DNA from: Wolfiporia cocos
Lineage: Eukaryota; Basidiomycota; Agaricomycetes; Polyporales; Phaeolaceae
Reading direction: 5' to 3'
NCBI GenBank assembly: GCA_029448655.1
Contig: JACCLO010000057.1
Location: forward strand, 1-64,000
Length of the DNA: 64,000 nucleotides
Part shown: positions 43,776-57,205 of the stretch, piece after piece
Layout: every line of letters begins with the position of its first letter
How positions within the stretch are numbered: position 1 is the first letter of the stretch
Notes under the pieces: model-generated
Databases searched by the model: none
What the model was told of the DNA's origin: nothing
What the model saw: only the letters and a program-made list of their open reading frames with translations
Program-made: the position numbers and the translations under genes

Positions 43776-46700
43776 ATGTCACGCGGCTGGGCAGCCCAGT
43801 CGCGTCCGGCTACCGCCCGACCCCAGACCGCCGCATCATCCAGGCACGAGGCCAGCTATGTCCTGGAAGGGCGCGGAGTGTCACGTGAAGTCGGCCTTGC
43901 TGCATTGGACAAGGATACCGGGAGGGTTTCCCTTATCCAGGTGCGCATGTAGTCAGCTCGTACTGAATCATCGCTCAATATGATGGTCCGCAGCTCGTGG
44001 ACAGTCCCACATATGTCAAGACGCTGCATCAGCTTCATCTGCATTCTCCATCCATTATTCTGGTCCCAAACACCTTTTTATCTCTGATAGATACACCTAT
44101 GGCATCTGGAGGAAAGAAAGCCTCGTCGACTTCGGTCCTAGTGCAGTGCATGATCGAAGAGTTTGATGCCACAGTCGATCCAGTGATGAGAAAATACTGG
44201 AACGATGATGCTGGTGAGCAATATGACTACTGAGCACATGCTTCGCGTTGCAACTGTAAACGCAGGACTTGCCTTTGTCAACCAGCTGATAGTTGATGAC
44301 GATGAGCGGCCTGCAACTCTTGTCGCGGTGTCCAGCAAGTGGGTATATGCGTCCGAAACCTTGCGACTATACTGAACAACATTAATAGGTATTACGCGCT
44401 CTCTGCAGCTAGCGCGCTATTCGAGTATGCAGAGTCGAAGCTCAATTTACGCTTTGCTCCTTCTTCGCTCCTCATACGATATGTACAAGTAGAAGGCAGC
44501 ATGATGATAGATCCCGAGACTGCTCGAAACTTGGAGCTGGTGGGCAGCATCTCATTCAAGAGGTCCACCCATTCCATGTTTGGGTAAACCCTCTCTGTCT
44601 CTTAATATATGCCCACGATTCAAGTAATTCACACCTAGGCTATTAAATCATACATACACTGCAATGGGTGCTCGCCTCCTCCGGGCAAATGTACTCGCGC
44701 CTATCACTGGTATCTCATTTTGCAACCGTTACGGAGTTGATCTAATAATGCTGCAGACAGTCTTCTATAGAGGCGCGCCTTGATGTCGTCGAAGGTCTAT
44801 CAACTCCATGGATGTGTCTATTTCGGCTTACTGTCTTAAAGAGCTCATACAGAATGGAAATCGTTTCGACAATATGAAGAACGCGCTCAAGTCCCTCCAT
44901 AATATGGACTTCGATAAGCTAATCTGCTCGGCAAGCTTTCGCCGTTTCAGGTCATGCACAGTATCAATGCTCATTTGAATCATCAGCTTGCTGCATCCGA
45001 GGCGCGTGAGACAAGCACTGCAAAGCTTGCTGCCGCTCGCGTCGCGGCAAATGCTCAGTCTCCGAAACATAGTCAAGAACATGCCCGTTCTCGCGAAAGC
45101 CTTGACAGCAGCCGCTCCCGTCTGTTACGAATCGTACTGGGACGTAGGTGCTGAGATATAATTGTAGATTGGATGCGCGCTAACCGCGCCTGTTCGATGT
45201 AGATGATCTCTGACGAGCGACTTTCAAGAATCGAACAGCATGTTAGCGAAGCATGAATGAAGAAGAAGCTTCAGCGAAAGTACGTGCCAAATAACGCAGC
45301 CTTCGTTGAGATTCGATGGATTATACAGCGCGGCCTGAATGCGGTGGAATGCACGTGTGTACGCCGTCAAGGTATGCTTCCTCCTCCTTAACATCATTTG
45401 TTACTGCTCAAATCCAGCAAATCAGGCCAAACTACAATCGCCTCCTTGACGTCGCACACGAGAAACATACAAGGAGAATGTCGGGATATATTTGCATTGA
45501 ACCGCGAACTCTCGGAGCAACACGACCTGCCTCTTAGTCTAGTGTACCAGGACACAGGCTTCGTTTTTGCTTTGAAGAAGGACAGATCTCCGAGGGGAGC
45601 TACCTAGAGGCTTTTGTGAATGTGACAGCTCAGAGAAAAGCGGTGGCTCTTTTCTAGTATCGAGCTGGTCAGTCCTGTACGAGGTTACCAGGTGAGAATG
45701 CTCACAGCTTTGAGCAGAAGAAGAGAAACGCGCGCATGAAGGATGCATGGACGAGACGCTGATCATGAGTGACAAGTATGTAGTACCGGTGGCATTCCAA
45801 TACCCGGTCTCACAGGTCATACCAGGATTATACAAGAGTTGATCGCCGAGATCGTCGATGTCCTTGGACGCTCTGTTACAAAAGCTTCGGAGGCCGTTGC
45901 CATTTGTGGAAATGTTGTGGTCTTTGCGCATGCAGCATTCGTACGTCCTGTAAATGCTAGACTGACAGAGATGTGATTGTAAGGTTTGGTTTTGATTTCT
46001 TAGTGCGTGACTATGGTGAGCATCCTCAAGTTAGATAACAGTGACCACTTTAATACTTGGTGTAGTGCGTCCCGAGTTCACGGGAACCTTAGCCATAAAG
46101 GCGGGCAGCATCCTGTTCTAGAGAACGTTCAGGCGGCCGGGACGCTTGTACCGAATGATGTATATTGCTGCGAGGCTTCCTCTTTTCAAATTGTCCAGGG
46201 CCGAAGTTCGTCTGATCATCTGATTCATCATATCTATCGCTCAATGCTGATTCAACGCAGCATGTTTAGGTACGCCGAGCCCGTATATGGTCAACAAAAC
46301 ATCCGATGTCTGGACCATAGGCAAGAGCATATACTTTGCGGCAGATGGGCTGCTGACAGTCATGGCAATGTGCGGATGCTTTGTTCCTGCTGTAGTACGG
46401 TAGCTTCTAGGTGCGGACCTTCTCCAAATATCACCAAACCGCCTCTTTGAATGTCGTATCATGCAGACTGCACGATGCACTCCCTGACTCGGCTATCGAA
46501 CGACGACGATATCGAAAGAGCCCTGAGCACATCTTGCGAGTGAGATGCATCTTGCGCGATGATGTTGGTTTGTAACTTGAGCTAACTATGAAAACCAGCA
46601 TCATCTGATGCCGAAATTGTGCCAGGTATTGCCTACGGAGAATTCTCATCATGATCGACGAAGTTGGCCGCGGCACCTCTCCAAGGGAAGAAGCTTGGCA

Positions 46701-47536
46701 TCTCGCATGCCATCGCAGAGGAACTCATCAAACTCAAGTCGTACGGCTCATTTTGCGGTCCCTGTACATTACTGATAATGCGTTGGTTTGCTAGTCATAT
46801 GTCTTCTTCGCAACGTATGCACCTGTACCATTCTCACTAATGTATGGGTGCTTACAGGCCCTGTAGTCACTTCAGCGAGCTCACGACAACATTGTCGCGC
46901 CAGCCATCTGTGTAACTTCTTTAAGTGAGTAGGTTTTGAATGATTACATCTCGGTTACTAACAGAACTTGTCAGCTTCATCTTGCCGTTCAGGTTCTCCA
47001 TACCAATCGCTTCGTGTATCTTTGTTAACTCTCTGACGCAGAGGTCACGCCAATCCACGTCGAAACTTTTGGCATGACTTTTCAATACAGGTGCGTACAT
47101 TTGCGAGACCTTGGCCCTGTTGCTGTTCGTCACAGAGTTGTCGACGGAGCGCCGGAACAGACGAGCCACGTACGGTTTGTGGACATATTGTGTGTACGCT
47201 GAGCTACGTTCATCTGTGCCAGGTCTTTGATCTTTGCCCGACTTGCCGATCTACCGAATGACGTCCTCGCGAGGGAAGGCGGGTCGCAGAAGCCTTGAGC
47301 GAGATGGAGGAACGCCAGGAGCAGGATAGCCGCTCGAACAAAGTCTCCATACGGCGCAAGGCCCCTCCTCAGGGTATGTACCTCCTTCAGGCAGGTGCTA
47401 CTTTTCAGTCCGCTCTCAGCTACGGACCCAACTCACGCAACGCGCTCGATCATTCCTCGCTACCCGATGAAGAGTGGCTGCTCATCTTGCTCGATTCCAG
47501 AAGGAGATCATGCATGTCCTCCGTGATACCATGTAG
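43776..47536 (+). pseudogene. MSH4: MSH4-like meiotic MutS homologue, decayed
   Basis: Starts ATG 43776. Exon 1 (to 43940) has GRGVSREVGLAALD. Clean introns follow at 43941-43993, 44214-44265, 44339-44388 and 44584-44638, with exons giving LVDSPTYVKTL, YYALSAASALFEYAESKLNL and LLNHTYTAMGARLLRANVLA, all MSH4-like. Later exons give MLSLRNIVKNMPVLAKALTA, DIFALNRELSEQHDLPL, VLENVQAAGTLVPNDVYCCE, Walker B MIDEVGRGTSPRE and RVVDGAPEQTSH, ending at TAG 47534. From about 44760 on the frame breaks repeatedly: one base short in CAGTCTTCTATAG, one extra G at about 45047, several slips at 45450-45490, and extra bases within the Walker A region near 46305. MSH4 pairs with MSH5 to stabilise crossovers. The copy as written cannot make a whole protein. 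Confidence 0.85.
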
Positions 47537-49820
47537 TATGTCGGGTACATCCTTTTGACAAGTAGCGGTTCTGTACTTGTGTGATCACACGCACGAGTGT
47601 GGAAAAGACGGCGCCGCGTCATTTTTCGATCCATACTTTGCACTTAAGTGGCCAGATAGCAATAGCGGTACACATATCACCGTGGCCGCCACAAACGTAG
47701 CGGCAGCGAACGGACTTGTCGGGCCGTCCGTGTTTTATGACTTCCCAGGAAGCGCCCAACCGGCGCTACGTAGCAATTTGCGCTTATGATCCGGTTACAA
47801 TTGCGCATTGTACTAGCCATAGACCGCCAAGCTCTGGCTAGCTGCCGTTGTCCATCTCCGACAGACACATCAGTCTCGAAAATGTGCATGCCAATCAACG
47901 GCGACTGGGCACGTACTCTATCACCAAGATCGTCCTCTGCCATCTATGATCATGACGGATGTCAACGAGAATCGAATCCCTTTGATCATCAACCCATCAA
48001 AATCACCACGATATCCAAGTCAGACTCCTCCTTGGTGCTCCGATCTGCATCATTCTGGTTAGGTTCTATTGCAATGATGTACTGCTCATGTTTCGACCTC
48101 TGGGAGTTTTAAACTGCAACCCAGACATGATCCGAGCACGCTGACCAACAAAGCACCGGAGCTATCTCAACAGTGCAGTCCCGACATCTTCGCGTCGTTC
48201 AAACCGGCCGATCAGCCCACCACCCGAAGCTAAGGTTCTATTGGACAGCCACAAAAGTGATAGTCCGGATTGCATCGTGCTGTGCAGAGTCTTCGAATCG
48301 GCGCCATTCAGTCTCCGCGAACAATATGGCTGTACACACCTGGGTTTCTTTGGAATCAAATCCATAAACATGGTATCTCATCGATATCTACGTGGGTACC
48401 TTTCGATGGCATGCTGAACAAATGACAGGGGAGAAACGATGCTGGTCAAGAACTATTTTCGTGGCAATTCACTTTCGATTGGGTACCCGGTAGCGAAACG
48501 GTGGATCGGAGTGCTGATCCCTGGTGGCAGGCCCCTCCTTCCATCGGAGCAGACCAGACAGACCCTAATATCATGTTCAATCCTTTCCACTTTCTTCCTC
48601 CCCATTCTTCACCAAATCATCAAATGGATGCCGACTTCGAGTATGGCATCTCGGCCACAAGCTATCATGGCGGAAGGCAATGCGTAAAGTGTGGAAAACT
48701 GAATGCTCAGCGAAATTTATGGTATTAACTGTGTAGCGGATGCTCAGTGAGTGTGCCTACCAGAGGCGGCCGAAGCAAGCACTCATACATTCGCGCAGGA
48801 AAGCAACTGTATACCTCCTGCGGATGTTCATACCATGCATAATTCCCGTGGTATTTCTCCAGTGACATTGTCGTGTGACAGGCCGTCCGAGCGTGTCAAA
48901 CCACCGTAACGGACGTTGCTGATGGCTCGCGTTTAGCGTATATGACAAAGGATGGCGTCTCTGCCAAGCTTATTTATTTATTTATTTATACCTGTAACGG
49001 GGCAGAGTTGCAGGAGCAGCCGACCAGGCTCTTCAGAGAGATGCTGACGAAAGTTGAATTGTCATTTGCTCAGGATAGCAAGGGTTCCTTTATAGGTGGA
49101 GCACTGGACAGCGGTGCGTATGTAATGATTCTAAAACATTCTGTGCGTCCGCAGAGGCCTATTACACTGCTCATTCAACAATCAAGATACGACAGCGGCC
49201 CACGACACATGCCCCGCTCTGTATATTGCAAGCACACGCCTGCGTAAAGCCGCTTGGCCGCTGAAGGAGGGGGACAGAAATGAATTACTTGGCTTGGTTT
49301 CTCCCTGGCTCAAAGAAGGTGAGTTCTGAATTTACTATTTCATGGCTTTCCCCAAGACAGAAGTTGTGCCAGAACGTGCTTGCTGCGAAAAATTCCCCCT
49401 GCTACTACATGATGTACCTCGGCGCGATGCAGAGTTGTCGATGCGCCCCAAATCATTAGCTCCAGGTGTACAGCAGCTTCTGCCAATCACCCGTCGCAGA
49501 GCGTGGATCTCCTAAGAAGGAACTCCCGCACGGAGCTAACGACTCATGCGGGCCTATGGACATAGACGATTCGATGTCCCAGCGCGAGTAACAGTGTGAG
49601 CATTCTGTATATGCAAGTTGCTCAAATCACAGACTCCATTACGAAATCTGTCAAAAGGGAGGGGCCGGTACTCCTCGTGACCCTAGAGCACGGAGATATC
49701 CTTATCTTCAACGGTGGATGATTTCAAGTGTACATTGGGCACTGTCTTTGCTACCAGCTGACATTCATTCCAACAGTATTCACTGAATCGGACCAGGCAT
49801 GAGCATTGGTATGCATGGTG
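47537..49820 (+). pseudogene. Coding remnants, possibly an AlkB-like 2OG-Fe(II) oxygenase
   Basis: Plus-strand pieces in changing frames: 48500-48724 encodes a stretch ending CVKCGKLNAQRNLW, followed across a short gap by CSGCS, a zinc-ribbon-like cluster; 48990-49110 gives ELQEQPTRLFREMLTKVELS; 49630-49730 gives VLLVTLEHGDILIFNGG, and about 49780 gives YSLNRTRHEH. The LEHGD-F-G segment and the order after a zinc ribbon resemble fungal AlkB-like dioxygenases with a GRF-type or related zinc module. The iron ligands cannot be confirmed. It could be another family; certainly broken. Confidence 0.3.
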
Positions 49821-50139
49821 ATGTATCTCCTTCAAAGTACTGAGCTTCTCTTTCCAGTACTCATCAGCAGTCGCTGAAGTGGGAAGTGGAGCATTTTCTC
49901 ACTAGTATTTTGCACATGAGGGCAAGCATGATCATGCTATGACTACATATTTGATGTGTGCAAGGATGTTCACAGGGTGTGATCACGGTGATAGATATGT
50001 ATGTTGAGACAAAGGACAACCTCATGCAGATTTCCTATTTGCAAGTATGTACACCCTATACAGTCCTAAACCATCATGAAAGCATCTGTACTCAAGCCTC
50101 AGTAAACTGCAAGCTGCTCAATGAGAATGTAAAATGACA
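49821..50139. other. Non-coding, nothing recognised
   Basis: Short stretch between plus-strand and minus-strand remnants with no protein-like frame. Confidence 0.3.
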
Positions 50140-50765
50140 TACATACTACTTTCGAGCTTCATCTTCCCAATTCTTTCAACTGGAGATGGTTTGCCATCAC
50201 CTAGAGCAAAAATTGAGGAAGTCTCTCCTCCACTTTTGGCGCTTGGGACCCTTGCCTGCTTCTTCCAATTCTGAAGTAGGCCGCTTCTAGATGCAGAAAT
50301 TTAAATTCAAGCCATTTTTGTGCTAATCATTCACAAGACTACTATTCCTCTGCAATCGCATTCTGGTCTGTAGTGTCAGTCCTTGGCCCTTCCTTCAGCT
50401 CAATCTCCAACTTGGTAGCTGGAATGCCTCAGCATCCAGCCCAAGGTTGAATAACTTCAAGGCAAAATCAAGTTTTTGACGACCTAATAAAATCCTAGGG
50501 TCTCTGTGGAAGTTTGGTTGCTAGTTCGTCGTCCTCAATCGAAATCTCTGATTATCTCCTCAGTATACAACTTGCATTCATTAGTCAGAGTAGCAAAAAT
50601 AAAAGAATGTAATGTACCAATGCATGCCTGCCCTGGCATGCCATTTGTATAGTTCACCAATCTGTGTCGGGAAAGCAGTGGATATGTGATTATGGAAACA
50701 GTCTGTGTGTTTCCTTCAAAAGATTCAATCCGTAAATTTGGACCTCTGTTTGGCTCCATATATCA
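50140..50765 (-). pseudogene. Unrecognised minus-strand coding remnant
   Basis: The minus strand reads protein-like from about 50760 (NRGPNLRIESFEGNTQTVS; HRLVNYTNGMPGQACIGTLH) and again lower down (KLDFALKLFNLGLDAEAFQL near 50460; GLLQNWKKQARVPSAKSGG near 50230), with frame changes between. The pieces look like one lost gene or a transposase remnant. I cannot name it. Confidence 0.35.
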
Positions 50766-53700
50766 GATCGTTGCAGAGTGGATGGGTGTAAGGTGACAGC
50801 GTGGCATTCCCACAGCACGGATGCAGCGTGATACGCAGCACGTGCCACATCGCTGGTGTGCTCATTCGCGCGGCCATGTGCAATATAATGCCGCGCTGGA
50901 CCAGTGATCGGCGCTATTCGCTCTCCACTCAAACACTTCCCATTGCTCGATAACGGTCTATCCGGCATTCGTGACTTGCAGCGCCCAACCTTATCATTAT
51001 CTTCGTGGTCATGAGCGGCGATACACTTGGTATGTACAATTCTGTGCCCTTTACGACGGTCAGCGACCAATTGGTGTGGGGTCGACGTCAGCACCTCCCA
51101 CCTGACCTTGCCCTTGACCGTCACCCGCCACGTGCAGAATATGTCTGCCCCGAAGTGCTGGACATTTCAACACGTCCTGCGCACTCGCTGCGCCAAGCCC
51201 GTTCCAGGTCGGTGTCGCCGACGCCAGACTCTCGCGTCCTCTCACGGTGCCGATACAGCTCCCTCCAGCCTCAGCTGCCCAGCGGTGCGGCCCAGTGCGG
51301 CTCCAGGCCCCCGCGTTCGACGGTGTCTACGGCCGAGTCAAACGAAAGCCATGAACAACAGCTCGAAAACAACAATGCAACACGGCCGTGCTCGCGATGC
51401 GACACACTCCACCAGACGACGCCCTACGAATCGACCTCCATCCAAGTCGGACCTTTCCCTCGGACACCGTCTTATCTTTCTTCCTGGTCCTGAGTCGCAC
51501 GAACAGGGATTCGGCGTGACCGCGCTGTGGTGGCACTGTCACTAGTACTAGTGCGTCACAAGATCTGAGCGGATCGGACGGGCGTGGCGGCGATCGCTCC
51601 ATCGTGGTCCAACACTGACCCATATGATTTAAGTGCTAGATGCAGTCCCCCCGTCGCCTCCACAACTCACTCTCGAATTAGATGTGGTTTTGCTAACCAT
51701 AAAATGATGTGGCACGGATTTTTTGAGCTCCACTACTAAGTTTTTAAAATGGAGTGGGTAGAGCGTAGTCCTTGATCTTTGTGACGCATACCAGTAACTG
51801 TATCCAAGTACTGTTAACCCGCATCGGATGTACGAAAACACTGTAGGGTATCAATGATGCCATACCTCGTTCTCATAATTCTTGCACAACCTCGGAAAGG
51901 GCGAGTCATAATTTATCGTTAGTAAAAAACCTCTATTACAACACTCGATCGTGTAGCATGCGTGCAAATAGCATGAACACGGATTAGCAAGCCACATGAA
52001 GCGTGGGCGCCACCCACGCTGAGTATCTATCTAACTCATCTCTGTTCTTATATTGCTTGATAATGAAGTAGCGCCGGTTCCGACATGGCCGCACTTTGCA
52101 CTAAACGTACTGAACTGCCGGGACTACAGGCCCTGAAGTCAGTCATCACCTAAGTGCTCAGTTCACACATCAGCGAAAACTGCCAGTTTCATCGAAGAAC
52201 GAAGCGATACACGAGCGTGTTTGTGAGGCGAAGGTAAGAACAATGGGACATATTATGCCATCTGTGCTACAGGTACACATAGCTACAACTCCTGGGAGTG
52301 CACTGGTGAGTAGCAAAGTACGCAAGAAGGCAGAAACATGTTTCGTGACAAACAACGCCATCGGCGCATGTGTAGCGTCACGTGCGAAAGTAGATATTTA
52401 TGCTCCAGAACCCGCAAAGTCTTCCGCAGCAAGAGTGCTCGACAAATCAAGGAGGTAGCTATTGTGCAACTGTACCGTGTCGCAAACGTTGGGAGGCGAT
52501 GTTGAACCAGCAAGCTACGAACGGACAGTCACACTGGGCATGACATTAAGCAGGTGAGGGAACAGTTTAGAGCAGGACTTCTGAATCGATTAGCCTTTCT
52601 CGCGGACGATCGTCTGACTACTTGCGGTGTATTAACTTACTACTGACATGGCGAGAATATGCAATCTAATTGTGTGTTTCGGAATCGGGAAGGCGAGGCT
52701 CTGAAGAGCTATCCTTGCACTATAAATTCAAGGTGAACGCCCCAAATAATTGTCAGAGGCATTGGGCGCCCATTGCTACCAGCTCTGACCCATTTTATCT
52801 GTATTTAGCAACTATCGACTTGACATGATACGAAATATGCGCCCTCGCATGTTAGGATTCTTAGGAAATTGTGTTGTACAGGAACAGTGAGATTTGGTCA
52901 ATGTAGTGCAGATGAAGTAATTCACGTGGAGCCGAGAGCCTCCTGGAAGGATTGCAAGCGATGTGTTGTTGCCATATCGTTATCATACAGCCGGAACCAC
53001 TTTTGTTTACCATCGGGTTAGTCTGAGCCTTTCACCGCCCGGCAGTGTCGGTATGAGCAATGCCGGACATGCTCAGCCTGGAATGGCCTGGCGGGCACGG
53101 TGGTTGGAATGTGCCAGCTCAAATGCGCAGTTGGTCCGAAATGAAAGGCTCTTCTATCATTTCCGACGTCCATGCAGCTCCGCTCTTTTTGCCACTTGGC
53201 CACACTCGTAGGAGAAACGTCTAGATCAATCTTCAATCTCTCACTTCCAGCAGTGAGTCCTTCCGGGCGTCGAAGCCGCTGGCGGACTTTGACGAGTCAC
53301 ATAGCGATAGACAGGCTATGCGGGAAGATCAGTTGCCCATGCTTTACGCGTTAGTTTATTTTGCTGCATGATACCAACTCCCCAAAATCTGACGATCGCA
53401 ATCGTTGGCGGAATTCTGCGTCGGCTGTCGTGGCCGCGGGCCCCAAGGTGATGATGCTGACAGCTCTAGAATATCAGCAAGAATGTTCCGCGCCCGTCGA
53501 AGATGTACTGGGCTGCTGATTATGTCGTGCCCCTGCGTCTCAGGAAGGCTGGAGGTGCGAGGCTGTGCGGGACTCCAATCGACTAGCCTCCGATCGCTGG
53601 AGAGAACCTTCGCGGCTTTCTGCGACGATAACGAAAGGAACGCTCCGAGATCACCGCGGTCTCACATTTGGTCGGCTAACAGATGCCGAGCTCGGCCGGC

Positions 53701-53946
53701 CACTCTTCAGGCCTCAGGATCTAGTACGCCACACTCGATACTGACACCAGTAGACGATTACCTACCTGCTCGGATTCATGAGGACAACTGACCCGCAGCG
53801 CACCGGCAAGCCATTCAAATATTCACCGATGGACCTTCCCGCGTCACGGGGATGGCTCGAGAACTTCGTTTAAATAGGCCTCATTCTCAGCACCCACATA
53901 CTCCATCAGAATCATTATAATCCACTCTGTTCAGCTTCTGGCAGAT
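50766..53946. other. Long stretch without a supported gene
   Basis: Frames at 51005-51545 (plus) are open but Ser/Arg/Pro-rich and of mixed character in all phases, as expected for GC-rich non-coding DNA. Short open stretches at 52170-52510 and 53405-53790 show no domain. The last 70 bases contain a plausible promoter for the adenylation gene (TTTAAATAGG near 53870). Confidence 0.35.
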
Positions 53947-55725
53947 ATGTCTGCATCTGCATCGCCTGTACTCCCGCCCCTCAACGGTTCGCTATCTCTC
54001 ATCCCTGGGCTCGTCGACTTCCATGCCGAATACAATTCCACCTCTCCGTTCTTTCTCTTCCTGTTTCCAGACTTGTCTTCTGATACGCTCGGAAGTATAT
54101 CGTTCCTCGAGTTCGCTCAGGCAATTCACCGCGTTGCCCACTCCTTCAGGCCCGGACGGAAGGGCGAAGAGGGCGCCGTTGTCGCTATCATCGCGAACTG
54201 CGATACTCTGCTCTACCATGCGCTCGTCGCGGGTCTGATCCGTGCGGGGCTCGTCCCCTTCCCTATGTCCTCCCGCAACTCCGTGCCCGCAATAGCAAGC
54301 CTGATGGAGCACACGAGCTGCCATCGCATCGTCTCACAGCCCACCTTCGCCCCATTCACTGACGCGGTCCGGGAGAGCCTGCCGAGCGGATTCGCCATGC
54401 ACGTCGACGACCTGCCCGCGCTCACGGACGTCTTCCCGACGCTCGCGCCCTCCTTCGACCCGCCGCGTGCCGTCTCGGGCCCTTACCCGCCGCCCGCGTG
54501 CGCGGCGTCGCCATCGGATGTTGTGCTCTACCTGCACTCCTCAGGCTCCACCGGCTTCCCGAAGCCGATCCCGCACACGCACACGACGATCCTACACTGG
54601 TGCAGGATGCCCATCTTCGTGGAGTCGCGCAGGAAGGCGATACGGTGGGGGTGCATGGCGCTACCGCCGTTCCACGTAATGGGACTCTGCTCGCAGCTGT
54701 ACGCGCCGCTCTTGTCCGGCCAGCCGACGTCGCTGTTCCCCCCGCGCGCGATCGTGTCAGCGCCCCCGGTCGTGCCGACCCCGCAGAACACAATTGAGAC
54801 GGCGCGCAAGACAGGCTGCACGGCTATCGAGAGCGTCCCTGCTTTCGTCGAGGTAGGCTCTGGTTGTGTAGTGTGCCTGTGATTGCTAAAGTACTGTTTT
54901 CGCCAGGCGTGGTCGCAGAACGAGGATGACGCGAAGTACCTTGCGTCTCTTCAGGCTCTTGTCAGTACCTGCATCACATTGCGCTGGTCGAGGGAGCAAC
55001 TCGCTTATCACTCACGTCTTAGATATTCGCCGGCGGCCCGCTCTCCAGGGCGAATGGTGAGAAGCTCGTGGATAAAGGCGTGCGCCTGTTGGCGTGCTAC
55101 GGTGCAACCGAATTCGGCCTGGTGACATGCGTGTTCGATGACGGCGTCGAAGAGCCGAGCCCTATTGGCAAGAAGCGCGCCGACTGGGAATGGATGCAGC
55201 TTCCCAGAGAGTGTATGTCGCTGGGTTCCTCAGGGAGACGGGACATTCGAGCTGCAGATGTTGGTGCGTGCCAAAATGTAACGATGTAGCCGCCCGAAGT
55301 ATACTGAGGTATGGCGTGCATGTGCGTGCAGACGTGCGAGACACACCAGCCTTGCATCGAGAATATGCCAAATGGGGAGCGTGGCTTTGCCACATCCGAC
55401 CTTTGGGAACCACATCCGGCCAAGCCTGGTCTCTGGCGAATGTACGTCGCAGTCAATATGATTGGCAAATAAAGTCTGATGTCGCATATGAAGTGTCGGG
55501 CGTGCTGACGATGTCATCGTACTCGGATCAGGTGCGTCGCCCCTGTCATCGCCCGAGGGCGGCTGCTAACTTCGATTCAGGTGAGAAGACGGTACCAATC
55601 CTTCAGGAGAAATCACATTGGCGTGCACTCATGGGGCGGATAGTAGTCATACCTTCGCTGCACATGCAAGCACGGAGCCTGCAAGATCATGGCGTCCGAT
55701 CGCTAGAATTCACATTTTCTGAGTA
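53947..55725 (+). pseudogene. NRPS-like adenylation (carboxylate-activating) gene, truncated
   Basis: ATG 53947. Exon 1 (to 54852) is intact and encodes the N-terminal half of an ANL-superfamily adenylation domain with the phosphate-binding loop SSGSTGFPKP at about residue 198-207 and PPFHVMGLC. Introns of 54 nt (54853-54906) and 62 nt (54961-55022) join to AWSQNEDDAKYLASLQ and IFAGGPLSRANGEKLV ... LACYGATEFG (A5 motif). One base is missing near 55207 (GTCGC for an expected GTCCGC), then GFATSDLWEPHPAKPGLWR and GRADDVIVLGSGEK (hinge/A8 region) follow. After about 55600 similarity stops, with no lysine loop, thiolation or reductase domain. Fungal relatives are NRPS-like reductases. Here only a broken A domain remains. 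Confidence 0.8.
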
Positions 55726-57205
55726 AGCGGCCCGTCTTGGGAGTCCGCACGCGAACTGATGGTTGTACCTGACATGCTAACGCCGGCTTTGCTTGCGAGC
55801 TGCAGCACATGGATGAGAGCTGTGGAGAAGCGATCTCAAACTAGGTGACATCGTGATGGATGATTGTCTCACTGTCAATGGCTGGCTTGTTCTCTAATCC
55901 GGCTTCAACGAGGCGGAATCCGGCCAACTTCACTGTACGGATAGCCGAACCGGTGATTGGGGATGGTACGGTGAGACACTCTCGGCATGATGAACTAGAC
56001 TCACATGCAGCATTCACATTCAAGTATCCTCATCATCCATATCGCGAGACAAGGCAGATGGATTCCACAGATTGACCCCTGCGGATCATATGTGGTAGTT
56101 GGAAGAAACCCAGAAATAGTGTGCCCACCTTCACGATCTAGGATATCCACTTGATGGATCCAATCCTTGTTCGACCGCAGGCGCTGCTGGGAGAAAGACT
56201 CGGAGAGATATGCCAGCTGGTATAGTTCGGCGCATATAGAGACCCGACTGCTACGACTACTATCCCCGAGTTTCTGCTTGACGCTGATCAAAGCGTCTAC
56301 ACGAATGGAGGATGTTGCTGTAAATAAGATCCGTGCAATTGAGCGCATATAACGTACCCTCGATGGAACTGAAAGTATTTGATATGTCTGAAGACAGTTT
56401 GCGCTTGTTCGCCGATATTTCCAGTGAGTTATCCACATACAAGAAGAAGCCCAATGTCTACGATGCCAGCCACAGCGAGCTCCACGCGAGACTTTGACGC
56501 GCTCAGTCACGAAGTCGTGACGTCGAGCTTATGTGACGCGGGGTGATGTTAGCGCGCGCACGCCGTGTGTCAGGCAGGGGAATTATTAATTCTATTTGAG
56601 TTACTAAGTGGTGCACACGTTTATCTGTCCGCATCAAGTCCGCAAACGCATCGCGTTCCATAATTTATCACTATGCCCAACGCCGCCGACACTTCACTTG
56701 TGGCTCCCGATGATGCTGTAGCAAGATGTACAACTGTAGGGAAATCTATATCCATCCATTCCAATCTCGATAATGATGACATTCACACGCCAACCTCCAC
56801 AGGAAGCTCGGAGAGACGGCCTCTTCGCTGGCCTTTCCGCTGCATTGGCAGGTGGTTAGTAACTTCGCGTATACGCATGGTCCATTGCTGTACTATTCAC
56901 CCTAGCCATTCTGGGCAACAAACTATTCCGATTCAACAGGAACACCACAGTTGTGTGTGGCGTCGGTGAGCGTGCTGCAACGAGGCAGCGGTGGCTCGGA
57001 TGCCGCTGGTGTCTGCGCACAGTGACGGGGGTGCTTTCTGGTTATTATTTCTACCAGGGATTTCTCGCATCTAATCTTGCTTGCCCACGTGCGGAGCAGG
57101 CCAAGATGCAACGGTCGGAGTCTGTGTTCGGCGAGGATCTGTCCACAAGCACCAAGTCAATGAATGTAATGTATTGTCATCGCAACAATTCCACAGCGGA
57201 GTATA
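55726..57205. other. Intergenic, no supported gene
   Basis: A frame beginning MPNAADTSLVAPDDAVARC at 56673 could be the first exon of something, but no continuation with domain character was found. Otherwise nothing recognisable. Confidence 0.35.

Noticed and set aside
46921..47169. Minus-strand frame of 82 codons
   Set aside because: It is antisense to MSH4 exons that carry the conserved MTFQYR and VVDGAPEQTSH segments.
51027..51545. 172-codon plus-strand frame
   Set aside because: Other phases are equally open, composition is Ser/Arg/Pro-rich, and no motif or splice context supports it.
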